Shown: piece by piece, positions 1-10,419 of the stretch | How positions within the stretch are numbered: the first letter of the stretch is position 1 | Layout: every line of letters begins with the position of its first letter | Source: Acanthamoeba lenticulata | Lineage: Eukaryota; Discosea; Longamoebia; Acanthamoebidae | DNA length: 64,000 nt | Reading direction: 5' to 3' | Assembly: GCA_002179805.1 (NCBI GenBank) | Contig: NAVB01000017.1 | Coordinates: 30,416-94,415, forward strand | Made by a program: the position numbers and the translations under genes | Notes under the pieces: generated by a model | Seen by the model: the letters and a program-made list of their open reading frames with translations, nothing else | Databases searched by the model: none | Told to the model about the DNA's origin: nothing

Positions 1-60
1 CGTGTTTGTCGCCCATGTGGGTGTCATCTTGACGCGCGTGCGTGTCGTGTGCGTGTTCAG

Positions 61-3000
61 CTGGGCACGGCGTCTGCCCGCCGGCGTGAGGCTATGGTCC
101 AGGTGGGTGCCGCCCTGATGGACGCGCCCTTTGTGCCGGCCTTTGTCGTGGTCCTGGCCTGTCCCTGGCGCCTCCCACGCGTGTTCGCCCGCCTTCGCCG
201 GCCCGACGTGTCCGACGCCGCCAAGCGGCAATACGTGCTTCTCTCTGCCGCCGCCGGCCTCCTCGAGTACATCGGCGGTGTGTTTGGTGCGTCGTCCAAG
301 ACACTCTGAGCTCGTCTCTCTCGCTGCCGCTTGGCTCACGGAGTGCGGCCGGCTGGTCAGTTCTCGTGATGGCCGCGACGCTGTGGCGCCTGCCGAGCCT
401 GCTGGCCCTGCGCGCTGAGTTCCGGACCAAGCGGGCAGCGGGCGAGCCCCACTTGGGCGTGTGGGTGCAGCGCCGGGTGGGCCAGCTCTTCCTGGCGTGG
501 CTGCAAGACCTGCCATGCGTGCCGCTCTTCATCATCGTGCTCCCGTGTGTGTGGCGCTCGCGCCCACTCCTCCGCGCCGCTCGCCAGGTACGTCAAGTCC
601 ACGCCATATATGCACGTCAGCATGACGTCAGCTTACCGCGCTCGCATGCGGCGGGACCAGGCGCCCAGCGACCAAGAGGTGCGTCTGTTGATTGCGCGCC
701 ACACGATGATGCTTCCGGTCGACGTCATCTTGGCCGCCGTCGCGTTGCTCGTTGGTCTCACGTGGCGCCTGCCCTGGCTCGTCTACCGCCTTCGCGTACG
801 CTCACCGCCCATTGGTCCATTTTAAGTGTGATTTATTGACATCCAATCGTGCGTGCAGCGGACACGGTTCACGTCCGAGCCGGGCGAGCTGTCGCACTGG
901 CACGAAGTGGTGCTGCGCGAGCTGCTGAGCGTGTGCCTTGACTTCATCCAGCTGCTCCAGGTCATCATCATCGTCCTCCTGATCATCCACGTGCCGTCCC
1001 TGTTCGGCCGCCTGTGGCGCCTCGTCCGCCGCTTCGACCGCGAGTACGGCGGCAGCGGCATTGTGGCCTCGTTCGTCCGCCGGCACTGGGCCGTGGCCTC
1101 GTCCCGCGTCCGCCGCCGGTCCGCCGAGGCCACGACGGTCGCCGAAGGCGCGACGCCGGCCGAGCGGCTGCCCGACGAGGTCCTGTTGCAGATCTTTGGC
1201 TACCTGGGCTACGCCGACCTGGCCCTCGGGGCTGGCCAGACGTGCGGGCGCTGGTGGAGTCTGGCCGAGGACGACACCCTCTGGCGGCGGCTCCTCTTCG
1301 CCGACGCTCGGTGGCCCGACATGGGACCGGCCCATCCGCAGGTGACCAAGAACCAGCGCAAGGGCAAGACCTTCAAGCAGCTCTTCCGCTACAAGCACCA
1401 GGTGTGGATCTTCAACCAAAGGTACGCTCTGTTTGGAATGCTTGGAATGCGCGTTTGTGCTCTCGCGAATGACAAGAATGCTTTGCTTGGCGGTACGCAC
1501 AGGTTGTTGCTGCGGCAGGCCAGCGCATCGGACGAGGAGGACTGGCGGCGAGGAGCCTGGTATGTGATTCATCACGAGTTCATGCTGGCACTCAAGCACA
1601 TCCCGGCCTCGATCATGCTGCCTGTCAAGCTCTTGGGCTACGTTGTCGCGCCCACGCTCCGCAAGCTCGTCCTCCTGCGCTGCCGCGTCGTGCCGGCCAC
1701 CATCGGCCTCTTTGACTTCACGGCCAACGGGCTGGTCCAGCACAGCTGTACGTCGTCCTCCTCCCCACGGCCATCACCGCGTCAGCCTGACGTCATGCTG
1801 ACGTCACCCTCGTCCCCATCCCAGACGAGCAGCTCAACTGCTTCTGGATGATGGAGTTCTACCTGGCGGTCCAGGTGGGCCATGTCCTTCTGCTCCTCGC
1901 GAACGACCTCCTCACGCTGCTCGTCTTGCCGCCGTTCCTGGTCTACGTAACCGCCACGCTGGGCTCGCCGCTGTGGGCCCACCGGGCCAGCCCGGCGCTG
2001 CTGGCCCGGCTCCGCGTGCCGATGGCGCTGGCCAGCGGCCTGACCTACCCGTTCGTGGTGGCCTACTTGGTGGTCCTCGGCGTGGGGCCCTTTGTCTACG
2101 TCGGCTGGACGCTCTGGACGGCGTGGACTTTGGGCCAGGGTTGGCTCAGGCTCCTCGGCCTCTTGGTCTCGGGCGTGCTCGTGGCCTGCATCAACTTCCA
2201 GTTTTGCCTCTTCGTCCAGCACCCGCTGCGTGCGTCACGCCACGCCATGCCACGTCAGCACGGTCACCTTCGTGATGGCGAGGATGATTGACATTCTTGT
2301 GTGCGTCTGTGCGCGTGCAGTGCGGGACTACGTACAGCTCTACTGCCCGGGCGTGATGGGCGGCTGGATCTATGGTGGCGCGCGACGCTTCGCCCTCCGC
2401 GCCTTGCTGGTCTTCCAGGTGACGGTGGCGCTGCTCAGCCGGTTCCGACGCGCCATCACGCAGCAGCTGATGCGCCTCGTCCACGGCGTCGTCTCCGTCC
2501 TTTGCTGGATGGCTTCGACCGTCCTCCGCGCGCTCCAGGTTTGCTCTTCTTCTCTTTCTTCATTTATTTATTAATATTTAAATTGTATTGCATTCTTTAC
2601 AATTTACATTTATAATTATGTTCTATTTGAAATCATTTCTTTACATATTTTAAATAACTCGATATTTGGCCGTGCAGCAAGTGTGGATGGCGGTGCAGAA
2701 GGTGCTGGGCGGTAACAACAAGCTGCTGGTGATGATCACGCGCTGGTGCTACGCCAACGGGAATGTGGGGAATGCACTGCTCACCATCGCGGTGCCGCTC
2801 TGGATGTTCTGGCCGCTGGCCCTCCCGACCCTGCTCGGCAGCTCGGCCCTCTACATCCCGGCGCTGCTCCTCTGCGTGAGGCTCTTCTTCACGGGCTACA
2901 AGATCGTCGACCGCAACTGGGGCGACAAGTCGGCCGCCTTCTTCGAGCACAAGCTGCAGGTCGAGTCCGTGACCGTCGAGATCGGGCCCGTGGAGGACCA

Positions 3001-3607
3001 CGGCATCCGCGTCCGCGTGAGGGCCACCAAGCCGCGCGGGCTCGCCTTGAAGGACTTCCGGGTCCACGTCGAGGGCAAGCGCTTCTGGGCCATGTTGAAG
3101 CGGCTCGTCGGGCCGGGCGTGGTCAACGCCTTCCGGTGGACCATGCACCCGCTCGACGTGCGGCCGTTCATGCAGCCGCAGGTCTTTGAGGCCGAGTCGG
3201 ACCGCTTCGACGCCGTCATCTCCTTTGGCACCGAGCGCGGAGGCGCCGTCCACATCAGCCGCGCCACCATCGAGCGCCAGCTCCGCAACCTCGAGGCCGC
3301 CGTACGTCTACAACTCGAACTTTCAATTTATAATTATTATTATTATTATAAATTATTTTAATTTGTTTTAATTTATATCAACATTAGAATTAAATTTTTT
3401 ATCTAAACTGTTTACTAGGGCGACGCGGAGCTGGCGCTGCGGCTCGAGTACGGAGAGAGCAACTTTGGCTGGACGGCGCTGGGCACGCTGGCGGTCGTGG
3501 AGACGAGGCCGTCGCAGCTGCTGGCATTGGCCAACACGGGGCGGTCGTTCCCGACTGGACAACAACGGCAGCCAGCAGAGCAGCCGACGACAACGACCAG
3601 CGGATAA
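61..3607 (+). CDS. Polytopic membrane protein with an internal F-box (5' partial)
   Basis: Nine exons are visible: 61-277, 361-587, 661-795, 859-1421, 1503-1747, 1825-2229, 2321-2538, 2678-3301 and 3419-3607 (stop TAA). The first exon follows a clear 3' splice site at 59-60, so the start lies left of the window; at least 940 residues are present. The N-terminal part repeats a module of a hydrophobic stretch followed by a W-R-x-x (often WRLP) and basic segment (near 160-230, 370-400, 500-590, 710-795, 920-1050). A typical F-box lies near 1160-1290 (starts LPDEVLLQIFGYL, ends with a TLWRRLL-like motif). More hydrophobic segments follow at 1580-1720, 1860-2220, 2370-2530 and 2750-2900, then a soluble tail. 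F-boxes bind Skp1 in SCF ubiquitin ligases, so a membrane-tethered SCF receptor is inferred. No named family was recognised. Confidence 0.8.
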
Positions 3608-4223
3608 ATAGTTTTGTGATCATTTGGGATGATGCACGCGGTGGGTTTGACGCCAAACGACGATGCCAATATCCTTGTACAGACTGGGTCACGCACTCTT
3701 CAAATTTGATAATTCGTACGTTCGCCATGGCGCACGTGGTAACCGACTTTGCCAAAGATTTCCTTAACTTAGATTGAGCGCCAAAAAAGAAAGCGTTGCG
3801 TTGCGATGCATTTTTTCTTGCCTGATTACTCCTCCCGACCCCCTATTTAAGGACGTATTTTGCAACCATGTTCCTGTAGGAAGGTATCTCTTGCCAAAAG
3901 AACATCAGCAATCAACTAAACCGAGCCGAGTTCTGGTCAAATTAGAGCTGGACACCAGCACGTGCGCCCGGGGGCCATCTGGTTCCCCGGCACTACACGA
4001 GGAGTCGTCAAGCAGGAGAGACCCGGCGAGAAGCCTCTCAGCCCTGCCTCTCGCTCGCTCGCCTCGGGCTCTCTTCTCAACCCACCGCCTACCTATAAAG
4101 TAACACAACCTGTCGGGTGAACGTTTGCTGCGGGCCGGCGGGAGTCCGGCCACTGCGCCACACGAACACGGCCGGGGAGGAGGCTTCCTCGGGGTTCTCT
4201 CTCGTCGCTTGGACGTTTTGTCC
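3608..4223. other. Intergenic region upstream of the Zn2Cys6 gene
   Basis: This 616-base stretch lies between the stop of the membrane F-box gene and the ATG at 4224. I see no convincing exon in it. It holds a TATA-like box close to the downstream gene and otherwise mixed-composition sequence. Confidence 0.5.
4094..4100 (+). promoter_or_regulatory. TATA-like box of the Zn2Cys6/PAS-like regulator
   Basis: TATAAAG sits 124 bases before the chosen ATG at 4224, a sensible distance for a TATA box plus 5' leader. Motif only; no mapped start site. Confidence 0.45.
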
Positions 4224-6199
4224 ATGCAAGAGCCCTTTAGACCCTATGGCCAGGGGCTCCGATATAGCCCTTCACCATCTTGCTCCTCCTCTTCCTCTTC
4301 CTCTTCTACTTCCTCTACTTCTTCTTCCTCGACTGTTCCTTCAGTGGCATCGACCTCTACAACGGCCAGCACAACAACATCTTCTTTTGGATCTTCTTCT
4401 TCCTCTTTCTCGAGCCCTGCCCGAGGCGGCAGACACCGCCAGCAACCTCTGCCGGTAGATGACGGAGCCCCGGAGGACGGGAGAACCGGGGCCATCACTC
4501 CACCCAGCAGGCGCCTGGGCCACGGGAAGGCCTGTAACCACTGCCGCCTGGCTCACACGGCCTGCGACGACCGGTGCGTCTTCCCATCCTCGAGGCCTTT
4601 GGGCTGTTGTAGCGGCTGACGCTCGGCTGTTGATGAGCTCCTCAGGGAGCGGCCTTGCCAGCGCTGCGTGCGTTTGGGCCGAGGCCACCTCTGTAACGAC
4701 GTGCCCGCGCTGCGTCGAGGCCGGCCGCCATCTACCAAGTCCAGAAATTCGCCATCGCCCACCGCCTCGGTGGCCGGCGCCTCGTCGTCCTCGTCTTTTT
4801 CGTCCTCTCCCTCTTTGACGTCGGCTGCGGAAGCTCCGGACCAGTCTAAGCGTCAACGAAAACGAGACCCAGTGGAGGCGGACGCGTCCGTCCTGGTCGT
4901 GGAGGAAGTTGAGCCGAGGAGAAAGCGCGTAAAGAACGAGCAGCGATACCGCTCTGACCAACCTCCAGCGGTGATGCCCCCGATGGACGAGTCAGGCGTG
5001 ACCGACTTGGTCATTCGGTTGGCCGACGAAGTGCGTGCCTTGCAGCAAAGTCTACGCGAGATACGCCATCGCCTTGCCCTTGTTGAAGCCCAGCAGCTCT
5101 TTCGAGGAAACCAGTCGACCTTCCGTCCGGTGTCTACATCTCCTCTGCCCACAAGCGGTCAGCTGCGGCAAGGCGGCCAGGCTTCACCAAGCAGGGACCA
5201 CCGGCCCCTCACGCCCGCTGAGCTCAGCCTCGTGCCGTCGTCCTCCTCCTCGTCATCAAGCTTTGGCGAAGGCGTCAAGCCGACGCCCTCGGGCGAGTGG
5301 GACGCACTCCCGTCGTCGGTCAAGCACAGCTGGTCGTCCGTGCCGTTGGTCTCCCGCACTTCTACCTCGGTCCTTGACCAAGCCCCACCAGCTAGTAGAG
5401 CGCCTTCCCAGTGGAGCAGCCTGCCGTCGGCGCCCAGCCTGGGTCATGAGCAGGTGACTGACGCCTGGCGTATCCTCAAGGACATGAGCCAGGTGCTCCC
5501 GTTTCTACGAGAATACGCGCTCTCGCCCAGCGACTTTGTCGTGCAAGACCTCCGCTGCCCGGTGGTGGTCTTTGCTCCTCCAATGAGACAGCATCACTCT
5601 ACAGTCTCCCCCAAATACGCCAACGAAGCCTTCCTCTCGCTCAGCGGCTACTCTTGGGTACAGTCATGTGTCGTTCTGCCCTCAACTGATCTTCTTTTCA
5701 CAAGTGCTGACTCCATTCCTTTCCTGGCTTGCGCAGGACGAGCTCGTGAACGTGCCTCTCACTTGGCTCTTCTCCATGTCGAAGCGGACCGCCTCTGTTC
5801 TGCTGGACTACGTAGCCAACGCGTACGTGCTTCCTCTTCTTGGGTTGGCCAGAGGACTCACTCGAGTGAATGGTGTCGGTGTTCAGTGGACCGATGAACG
5901 TGAGCCCACCGTTCCGATTGCGGCCACTTCTGCGGCAGCGCAACGGCGAGATGCTCCGACTGGAGGAGACGGCGCAGTACTTCACGGACGAGCGAGGAGA
6001 GGTACTTTCCATCACCTTCATGACCACCACCATCACTGCAAGTGTGTGATGTACACGATGGATGGATGGACGATCTTCACTACGTAAACTGACGTCATGA
6101 TGATGACAGGTGGTCCAGTGCGTGATGAGCTTAGAGGGTTGGCGACCAGGCATGCCTGGAGATGATGAGATCTTTGGATGGAGACCGCTGTTGCTGTGA
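4224..6199 (+). CDS. Zn2Cys6 DNA-binding protein with C-terminal PAS-like domain
   Basis: Exons 4224-4573, 4646-5657, 5737-5822, 5887-6001 and 6110-6199 join to 550 residues. After a Ser-rich leader, residues about 108-137 hold a binuclear zinc cluster with spacing C-x2-C-x6-C-x6-C-x2-C-x6-C, split by intron 1. A basic GRPP segment and an Arg/Lys-rich stretch follow, then a predicted short coiled coil (near 5000-5090) and a long Ser/Pro-rich linker. The C-terminus (from about 5455) resembles a PAS fold: FVVQDLRCPVVVFAPPM, then NEAFLSLSGYSW. This order matches fungal Gal4-type regulators of the ERT1/AcuK class, which bind DNA as transcription factors. The gene at 20693-22770 is a paralog with the same order. 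Start choice: first ATG downstream of a TATA-like box; the upstream extension has no ATG. Confidence 0.88.
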
Positions 6200-6320
6200 A
6201 GCGTCGATTCTCGAGCAAAAATTACCAAAAAAGCAACAAACAACTAAATATAAAATTGTTCTTCTCTCTTGAGCGGGTTCCAATGCAACCACAAATCTAA
6301 ATTTATAATGTTATTTCTGT

Positions 6321-8380
6321 TCATGGCCTCCATCGAAGAAGGGAGCCGCCGCCCTCTTCTTCGAGGGAGGAGAGGAAGGAGAAGGCAAACTCGTAGGCAC
6401 TGAAGCGTGTCGAGCTCACAAAGGCCGAGCGCAGCGTCGACGGGCCAAGGCCGGAGAAGAAGGCGCGCACGCCGCCGCGCGCCCAGCAGGCTCGCATCAC
6501 CTCCACCGCTCCGCGTCGCTCAGCATAGAAGCCCGGCGTCACGGGCTGGCCCTGCAGGTTGGCCTTGATCACCTGCGTGTCGTCCCCCGCCACGAAAATG
6601 AGCATAATAAAAAAAAGTTAAATAAATAAGAAATTGATGACGTTGGACGGGCAAAGCGCACGTCGAGCGGGAAGTTGGCGAAGCCGGCCGCCATGCCCGA
6701 GAGGCCGCCGGCGACCATAATGGCCAGCGAGTGGTCCTTCCCGTTGGGCGTGCTGTGCCGAGGTGGTGTGTTGGTGTGAGTTAGCGCAGATGAAGATCTC
6801 GCCGACCGGACGGCTGGACGTACGGGCCCATGGCGCGGTTGATGGCGTATTTGAGTTGTTCGTAGCACCCAAAGTAGACCGAACAGAAGATCATCTCCCG
6901 GAACAGGTTCACGTTGAAGCCTGGCACCACAAACGTTTGGCGTTGAACAACTTTCTTTGCCTAGAGGAAGAAGAAGACCGATTGAGTGCATGTACCATTG
7001 TAGAGGATCTTGGGGCCGTGCATCTTGACGATCTCTCGCGCGCAGTGAAAGCTGCCTCGGTACCTGTTTATGATTTTGTCGGCCATGTTGGTGAACAAGG
7101 CACATAGAGCCCCGTGGGAAGTGCCTTTGTAGAGTACCGCTTGAGAGATACGTTATCGAGCTGAAGCTGGACCTTCACCATCTCGAACGGTGTGGAGAGG
7201 AAAGTTGCAATGGCACCAACACCCGCCCCGGCTAGGAAGTACTGGTACCCCGCGAGCCGCTCTGAACAAGTAGAACAATTCTTGGTTAATTATTAAATAA
7301 ATATTAAAAAGGAAATTTCGTCAACAAAAATGGTCCCACAAGCGCAGCAAAGAGGCAGAATGGAAGCGATAAAAAGCGCCGCCGGGCCGAGAGGAAGACT
7401 GCTGGGATGAGCTCGTCTGGTGGCGGGCGTAGCCTTCAAAGCTACGGACGCAGAGATGCGTAGGGGTTCAATTCCTCCTTCCTAGCGCCTCTTTTGTGCC
7501 TTTTTCTTGTTCTCCTTTTGAAACGGTTCGTACCTGGCGTTGTGGAGGACGTTGTAGTGGTCGTGTTGCGGCGTTGGGGATCTTCCTTGGCCAAGAGGAC
7601 GAAGGCCTGGCTCCACTCTTGCAGCATCAGCTTCAGCTGGCCGTAGACGGAGAACGAGCTACACAGACGACCGATCAACATCATGATACGTATGAAGAAG
7701 AAGCAGCAGCTAAGCAGTAAGGACGGCAGGAGGAAGAGGTGTACAGCATGTTGAGGATGGTGAGGCTGACCAAGGGCGAGCCCATCCCACGAAATAGGCT
7801 TCGCACCTGCACAGAAGAGACGCAGAGATGCAGCACAACGAACAAGAAGCAGAACAAGTGAGAAAGGAGGTAACCACGAGGTAGAAGGAGGATGCCGCAT
7901 ACGCCCTCATGCTTGACGACGCTCAGGAGGCAGTCGAGGGCGCCCCGGTAGTGCGATTGGGTCTGCAGCCGCACTGCAGCCGTTGGCCATAAGTGTCACA
8001 CGCGTACACACAAGCTCAAGAACGCTCAATGGTCGCTACCACTGTGGAAGAGAGTACCTTTCACGGTATCGAGCGGGTGGCCTGTGCACGATATAAGGCC
8101 AACAGGAAGAAGGTTTCATCAATGATCAGGTGCCCACGTGACACTTTTGAGATCTGCAGACATACCAATGCAGGTTCCCACGACACCAGCAAAAAAGCCT
8201 GTTGTGCATTGTAAAAGTGCGATTAGAGCAAGATTTGAGCAAAACGCCGCGATTTGGTGTGATTTTGCCGGAAGTCAAGAAAAGCGCACCGGCGAGTACA
8301 TCCTTGACCCCTCGCTTGTGCGTGAGGTGGGTCGCAACTGACCTTGCCGCAGCCGTATCCTCTGATGGCGATCGTGACAT
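6321..8380 (-). CDS. Mitochondrial carrier family (SLC25-type) transporter
   Basis: About eleven exons give roughly 345 residues. All three tripartite repeats carry the carrier signature P-x-[DE]-x-x-[KR]: HPLDTVK near 8045-8065, TPFEMVK near 7180, and FPLDVIK split by an intron (6565-6665). The first repeat begins KDVLAG-FFAGVVGTCIG, typical of carnitine/acylcarnitine and related inner-membrane carriers; the substrate cannot be told from sequence alone. Start: ATG at 8380, just before the first repeat; no in-frame ATG lies upstream. The intron at 7262-7533 is 272 nt, much longer than the others, and contains a tRNA gene on the opposite strand. The 3' end faces the Zn2Cys6 gene; the 5' end is about 100 bases from the stop of the PQ-loop gene on the same strand. 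Confidence 0.9.
7369..7375 (+). promoter_or_regulatory. TATA-like element upstream of tRNA-Sec
   Basis: The sequence gATAAAAAg places ATAAAAA at -32 to -26 relative to the first base of tRNA-Sec (7401). Vertebrate tRNA-Sec genes use a TATA box near -30 with upstream elements (type 3 pol III promoter). The position agrees, but I could not identify a proximal sequence element. Confidence 0.45.
7401..7487 (+). tRNA. tRNA-Sec: Selenocysteine tRNA, anticodon TCA
   Basis: The 87-base sequence folds as a eukaryotic tRNA-Sec. The 9-bp acceptor stem pairs 7401-7409 with 7478-7486, with a single T.T mismatch at 7408/7479 that is also found at the matching place in vertebrate tRNA-Sec; the discriminator is G7487. 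A D arm begins near 7411. The anticodon arm pairs 7428-7433 with 7441-7446 around loop CTTCAAA, giving anticodon TCA (7436-7438). The long variable arm is ACGCA/TGCGT closed by a GAGA loop (7448-7461). The T arm has only 4 bp (7463-7466 with 7474-7477) around TTCAATT. The 9/4 acceptor/T arrangement and the UCA anticodon are diagnostic. It charges with Ser, which is then converted to Sec, and it decodes UGA. It lies inside an intron of the mitochondrial carrier gene, antisense to it. Confidence 0.95.
7492..7495 (+). terminator. Pol III terminator of tRNA-Sec
   Basis: A TTTT run starts five bases after the discriminator base of tRNA-Sec, the usual RNA polymerase III stop signal. Confidence 0.7.
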
Positions 8381-8423
8381 CTGCAAAGTGGCGGGAAAAA
8401 AGTAGCGAGAAAACAAGAAAACA

Positions 8424-8463
8424 ATTATTTTATTGTTTATTTTATTGTTTATTTTATTGTTTT
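8424..8463. repeat. Short AT-rich tandem repeat
   Basis: About three copies of a TTTATTTTATTG-like unit lie between the carrier start and the PQ-loop gene stop. Simple repeat in a short intergenic gap. Confidence 0.7.
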
Positions 8464-8478
8464 GGTGTCAACCGATTG

Positions 8479-9760
8479 TCAGACGGTAGCCTTTTCGATG
8501 GAAACGGGAGGGTTGGTGTCGAGGGCCGATTTCTTCGTTCGGCCCAAGTCGTACAGAAAGTACAGCGCGTAGAGGGAGAGAGCCTGTCCCCACCCCCACA
8601 CAAGTCAGAGCATGGCCCAAGCATATAAGAAAAAAGGTGGTCAAGTGGAAGGTACCTGGAAGATGGAATTGATGTAGAGGAGGATCGTCATGGACGACTT
8701 GGCCGGGATCACCCAGCACACTGTTCGGCACACATAAGTGAGATCCACTTGCCAGGAAGAAAAACGAGAAGAGGGTAACAGTTTCAGGAAGAGAGGAAGG
8801 TACTGTAGACGCCCAGGATTCCGCCGATGAGGTTGATCATCTGGGAGGTGAGCGAGACGCCGCCGGTCGTCCGCGCCGAGTAGCACTCGAGCAGTTGTGG
8901 GAAGTGGCTCAGCACCTGCGTGATCGGCTTGATGCTGTTTGTGTAGACTAAAAAAATAGAATTAAATTATTAATAATAAGTAGCTATACAACAGCTAAAA
9001 TCACAAACGAACCAACGCTTTCGGGAAAGAAAGACCAGAGGGTCAGGGGCACGAGCGGGAAGAAGAGCCACAGGCTGTAGTTGGGGTCCTTCTTGTAGAT
9101 CGAAAATCTGGGCACGGAAATGGGTTGAGCGCGCAGAGCGTGAAGACGATAACGACAACGAGGCAGGTGCAGCAGCTGCAGGGACGTACTGGACGCAAAA
9201 GACCGAATGCTGGATGGTGTTGCACAATCCGTACAACACCACTGGCCATGTTTCTGCGTCAATCACGGCCGTCCGGGCCCAGCCGAGTCAGCTCCAGATC
9301 GTGTGCCCCAAGTTGCTTGGCAGGGTGTACCGCCACTGACCCAGGCGTTGACAACGAGGAAGCAGGAGCCCACCAGCTTGATAAGGATTCCCGGCACGCT
9401 GAAGCCCGCAACCGACTTACGCTTGTAGTTGAGGTACGTCTGTGGCAAGTACCTTCATCATTTAAGTCAGCCGTTAGCATTTTGATCAACAACGGACTCA
9501 GCAGACAAAGCAAGGTGCTTGCCGCCAGAGAAAGGGAAGCGATTTCGTTGTGAATGTGCCGATTAAGATTGAATTGATGTTGATTTTGAGAATGGACTGG
9601 ACGGCAGGATGTACTGAACGCTAAAGAGAAGCGTGGCGATGGTGCCCGCAATCTGGGCGTAGGTAATGGCGCTGTTGAACAGCTCCTCTTCCATAAGATC
9701 ACCAGGATCCTCCACCAGCCGGAATGCGGTCAAGCCCTCTTGACCCTCTGGCTCAGCCAT
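8479..9760 (-). CDS. PQ-loop repeat membrane protein
   Basis: About seven exons encode roughly 245 residues, mostly hydrophobic, fitting a seven-helix PQ-loop protein. Both PQ motifs are intact: the first reads QYLPQTYLNYKRKSVAGFS across the intron 1 junction (donor after CA near 9615, acceptor near 9445), and the second reads HFPQLLECYSARTTGGVS near 8850-8900. A short acidic N-terminus precedes helix 1. PQ-loop proteins include lysosomal cystine and cationic amino acid exporters and MPDU1; I cannot assign the substrate. Start at ATG 9760, stop near 8479. It shares an upstream region of about 660 bases with the divergent F-box/WD40 gene. Confidence 0.85.
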
Positions 9761-10419
9761 CCCTCTTTCGCGTTGTTGTGCCCTCTTCTCTTGCGGCTTG
9801 ACCTACCCCCTTTGTGAGTTGGTCGGTGCCACACCTGGTCTGGCGCGTTGTTAGGCGCGTTGTCGTGCGTTTATGGGCCTTGTCACTGCGGGGCACGCCT
9901 GCATTTCGTCCCAAGACGCCACGTCAGCACGTATGGTGCCTGGGCGCAGCTACCTCGCCAACGGCGCGTGTGCGGCTGCACACCACCGCGACATGGCCGT
10001 GATGAAGCTTGCCTCGAGCTCGAACGAAGCTCGTTCCTTGTCCTGCAGCTCTCAACACCCCCAGCATTGGCGGCATACCTAAAATTATTGGGTCTTGCCT
10101 CATTCTCCGGCACTCGAACAACAGGCGCACAACCGCCACTCGTTGTCCCTTCGCGATACACGACTCCTGCATAGCAAGCTTGCGCCAGCTCCCTCTAGCT
10201 GCAGGTCAGGTTCATTCCCATTCTCACTTTTTTTCGCCTTTTCTTTTCGATTGTGCTGCAATAGATGTGCCTGCAATTATTTTCATCAAACTCATCCTCT
10301 TCTGGTCTGCCCTTTTTTGATCTTTTTTAATATCACCTTTTATTGATTTTATAAATTTGTAAACCTCTTTTAAAAAATAGAGGTTCTTTGTTTGGACCGC
10401 AAGGGCGCAGCCTTGAGCC
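9761..10419. other. Divergent intergenic region
   Basis: This 659-base region separates the starts of the PQ-loop gene (-) and the F-box/WD40 gene (+) and must carry both promoters. No convincing exon, RNA or clear TATA box was seen. Confidence 0.5.

Noticed and set aside
7442..7900. A 152-codon minus frame crossing the tRNA-Sec
   Set aside because: Only its middle part is a true carrier exon; the rest is intron sequence, and the tRNA lies in that intron.
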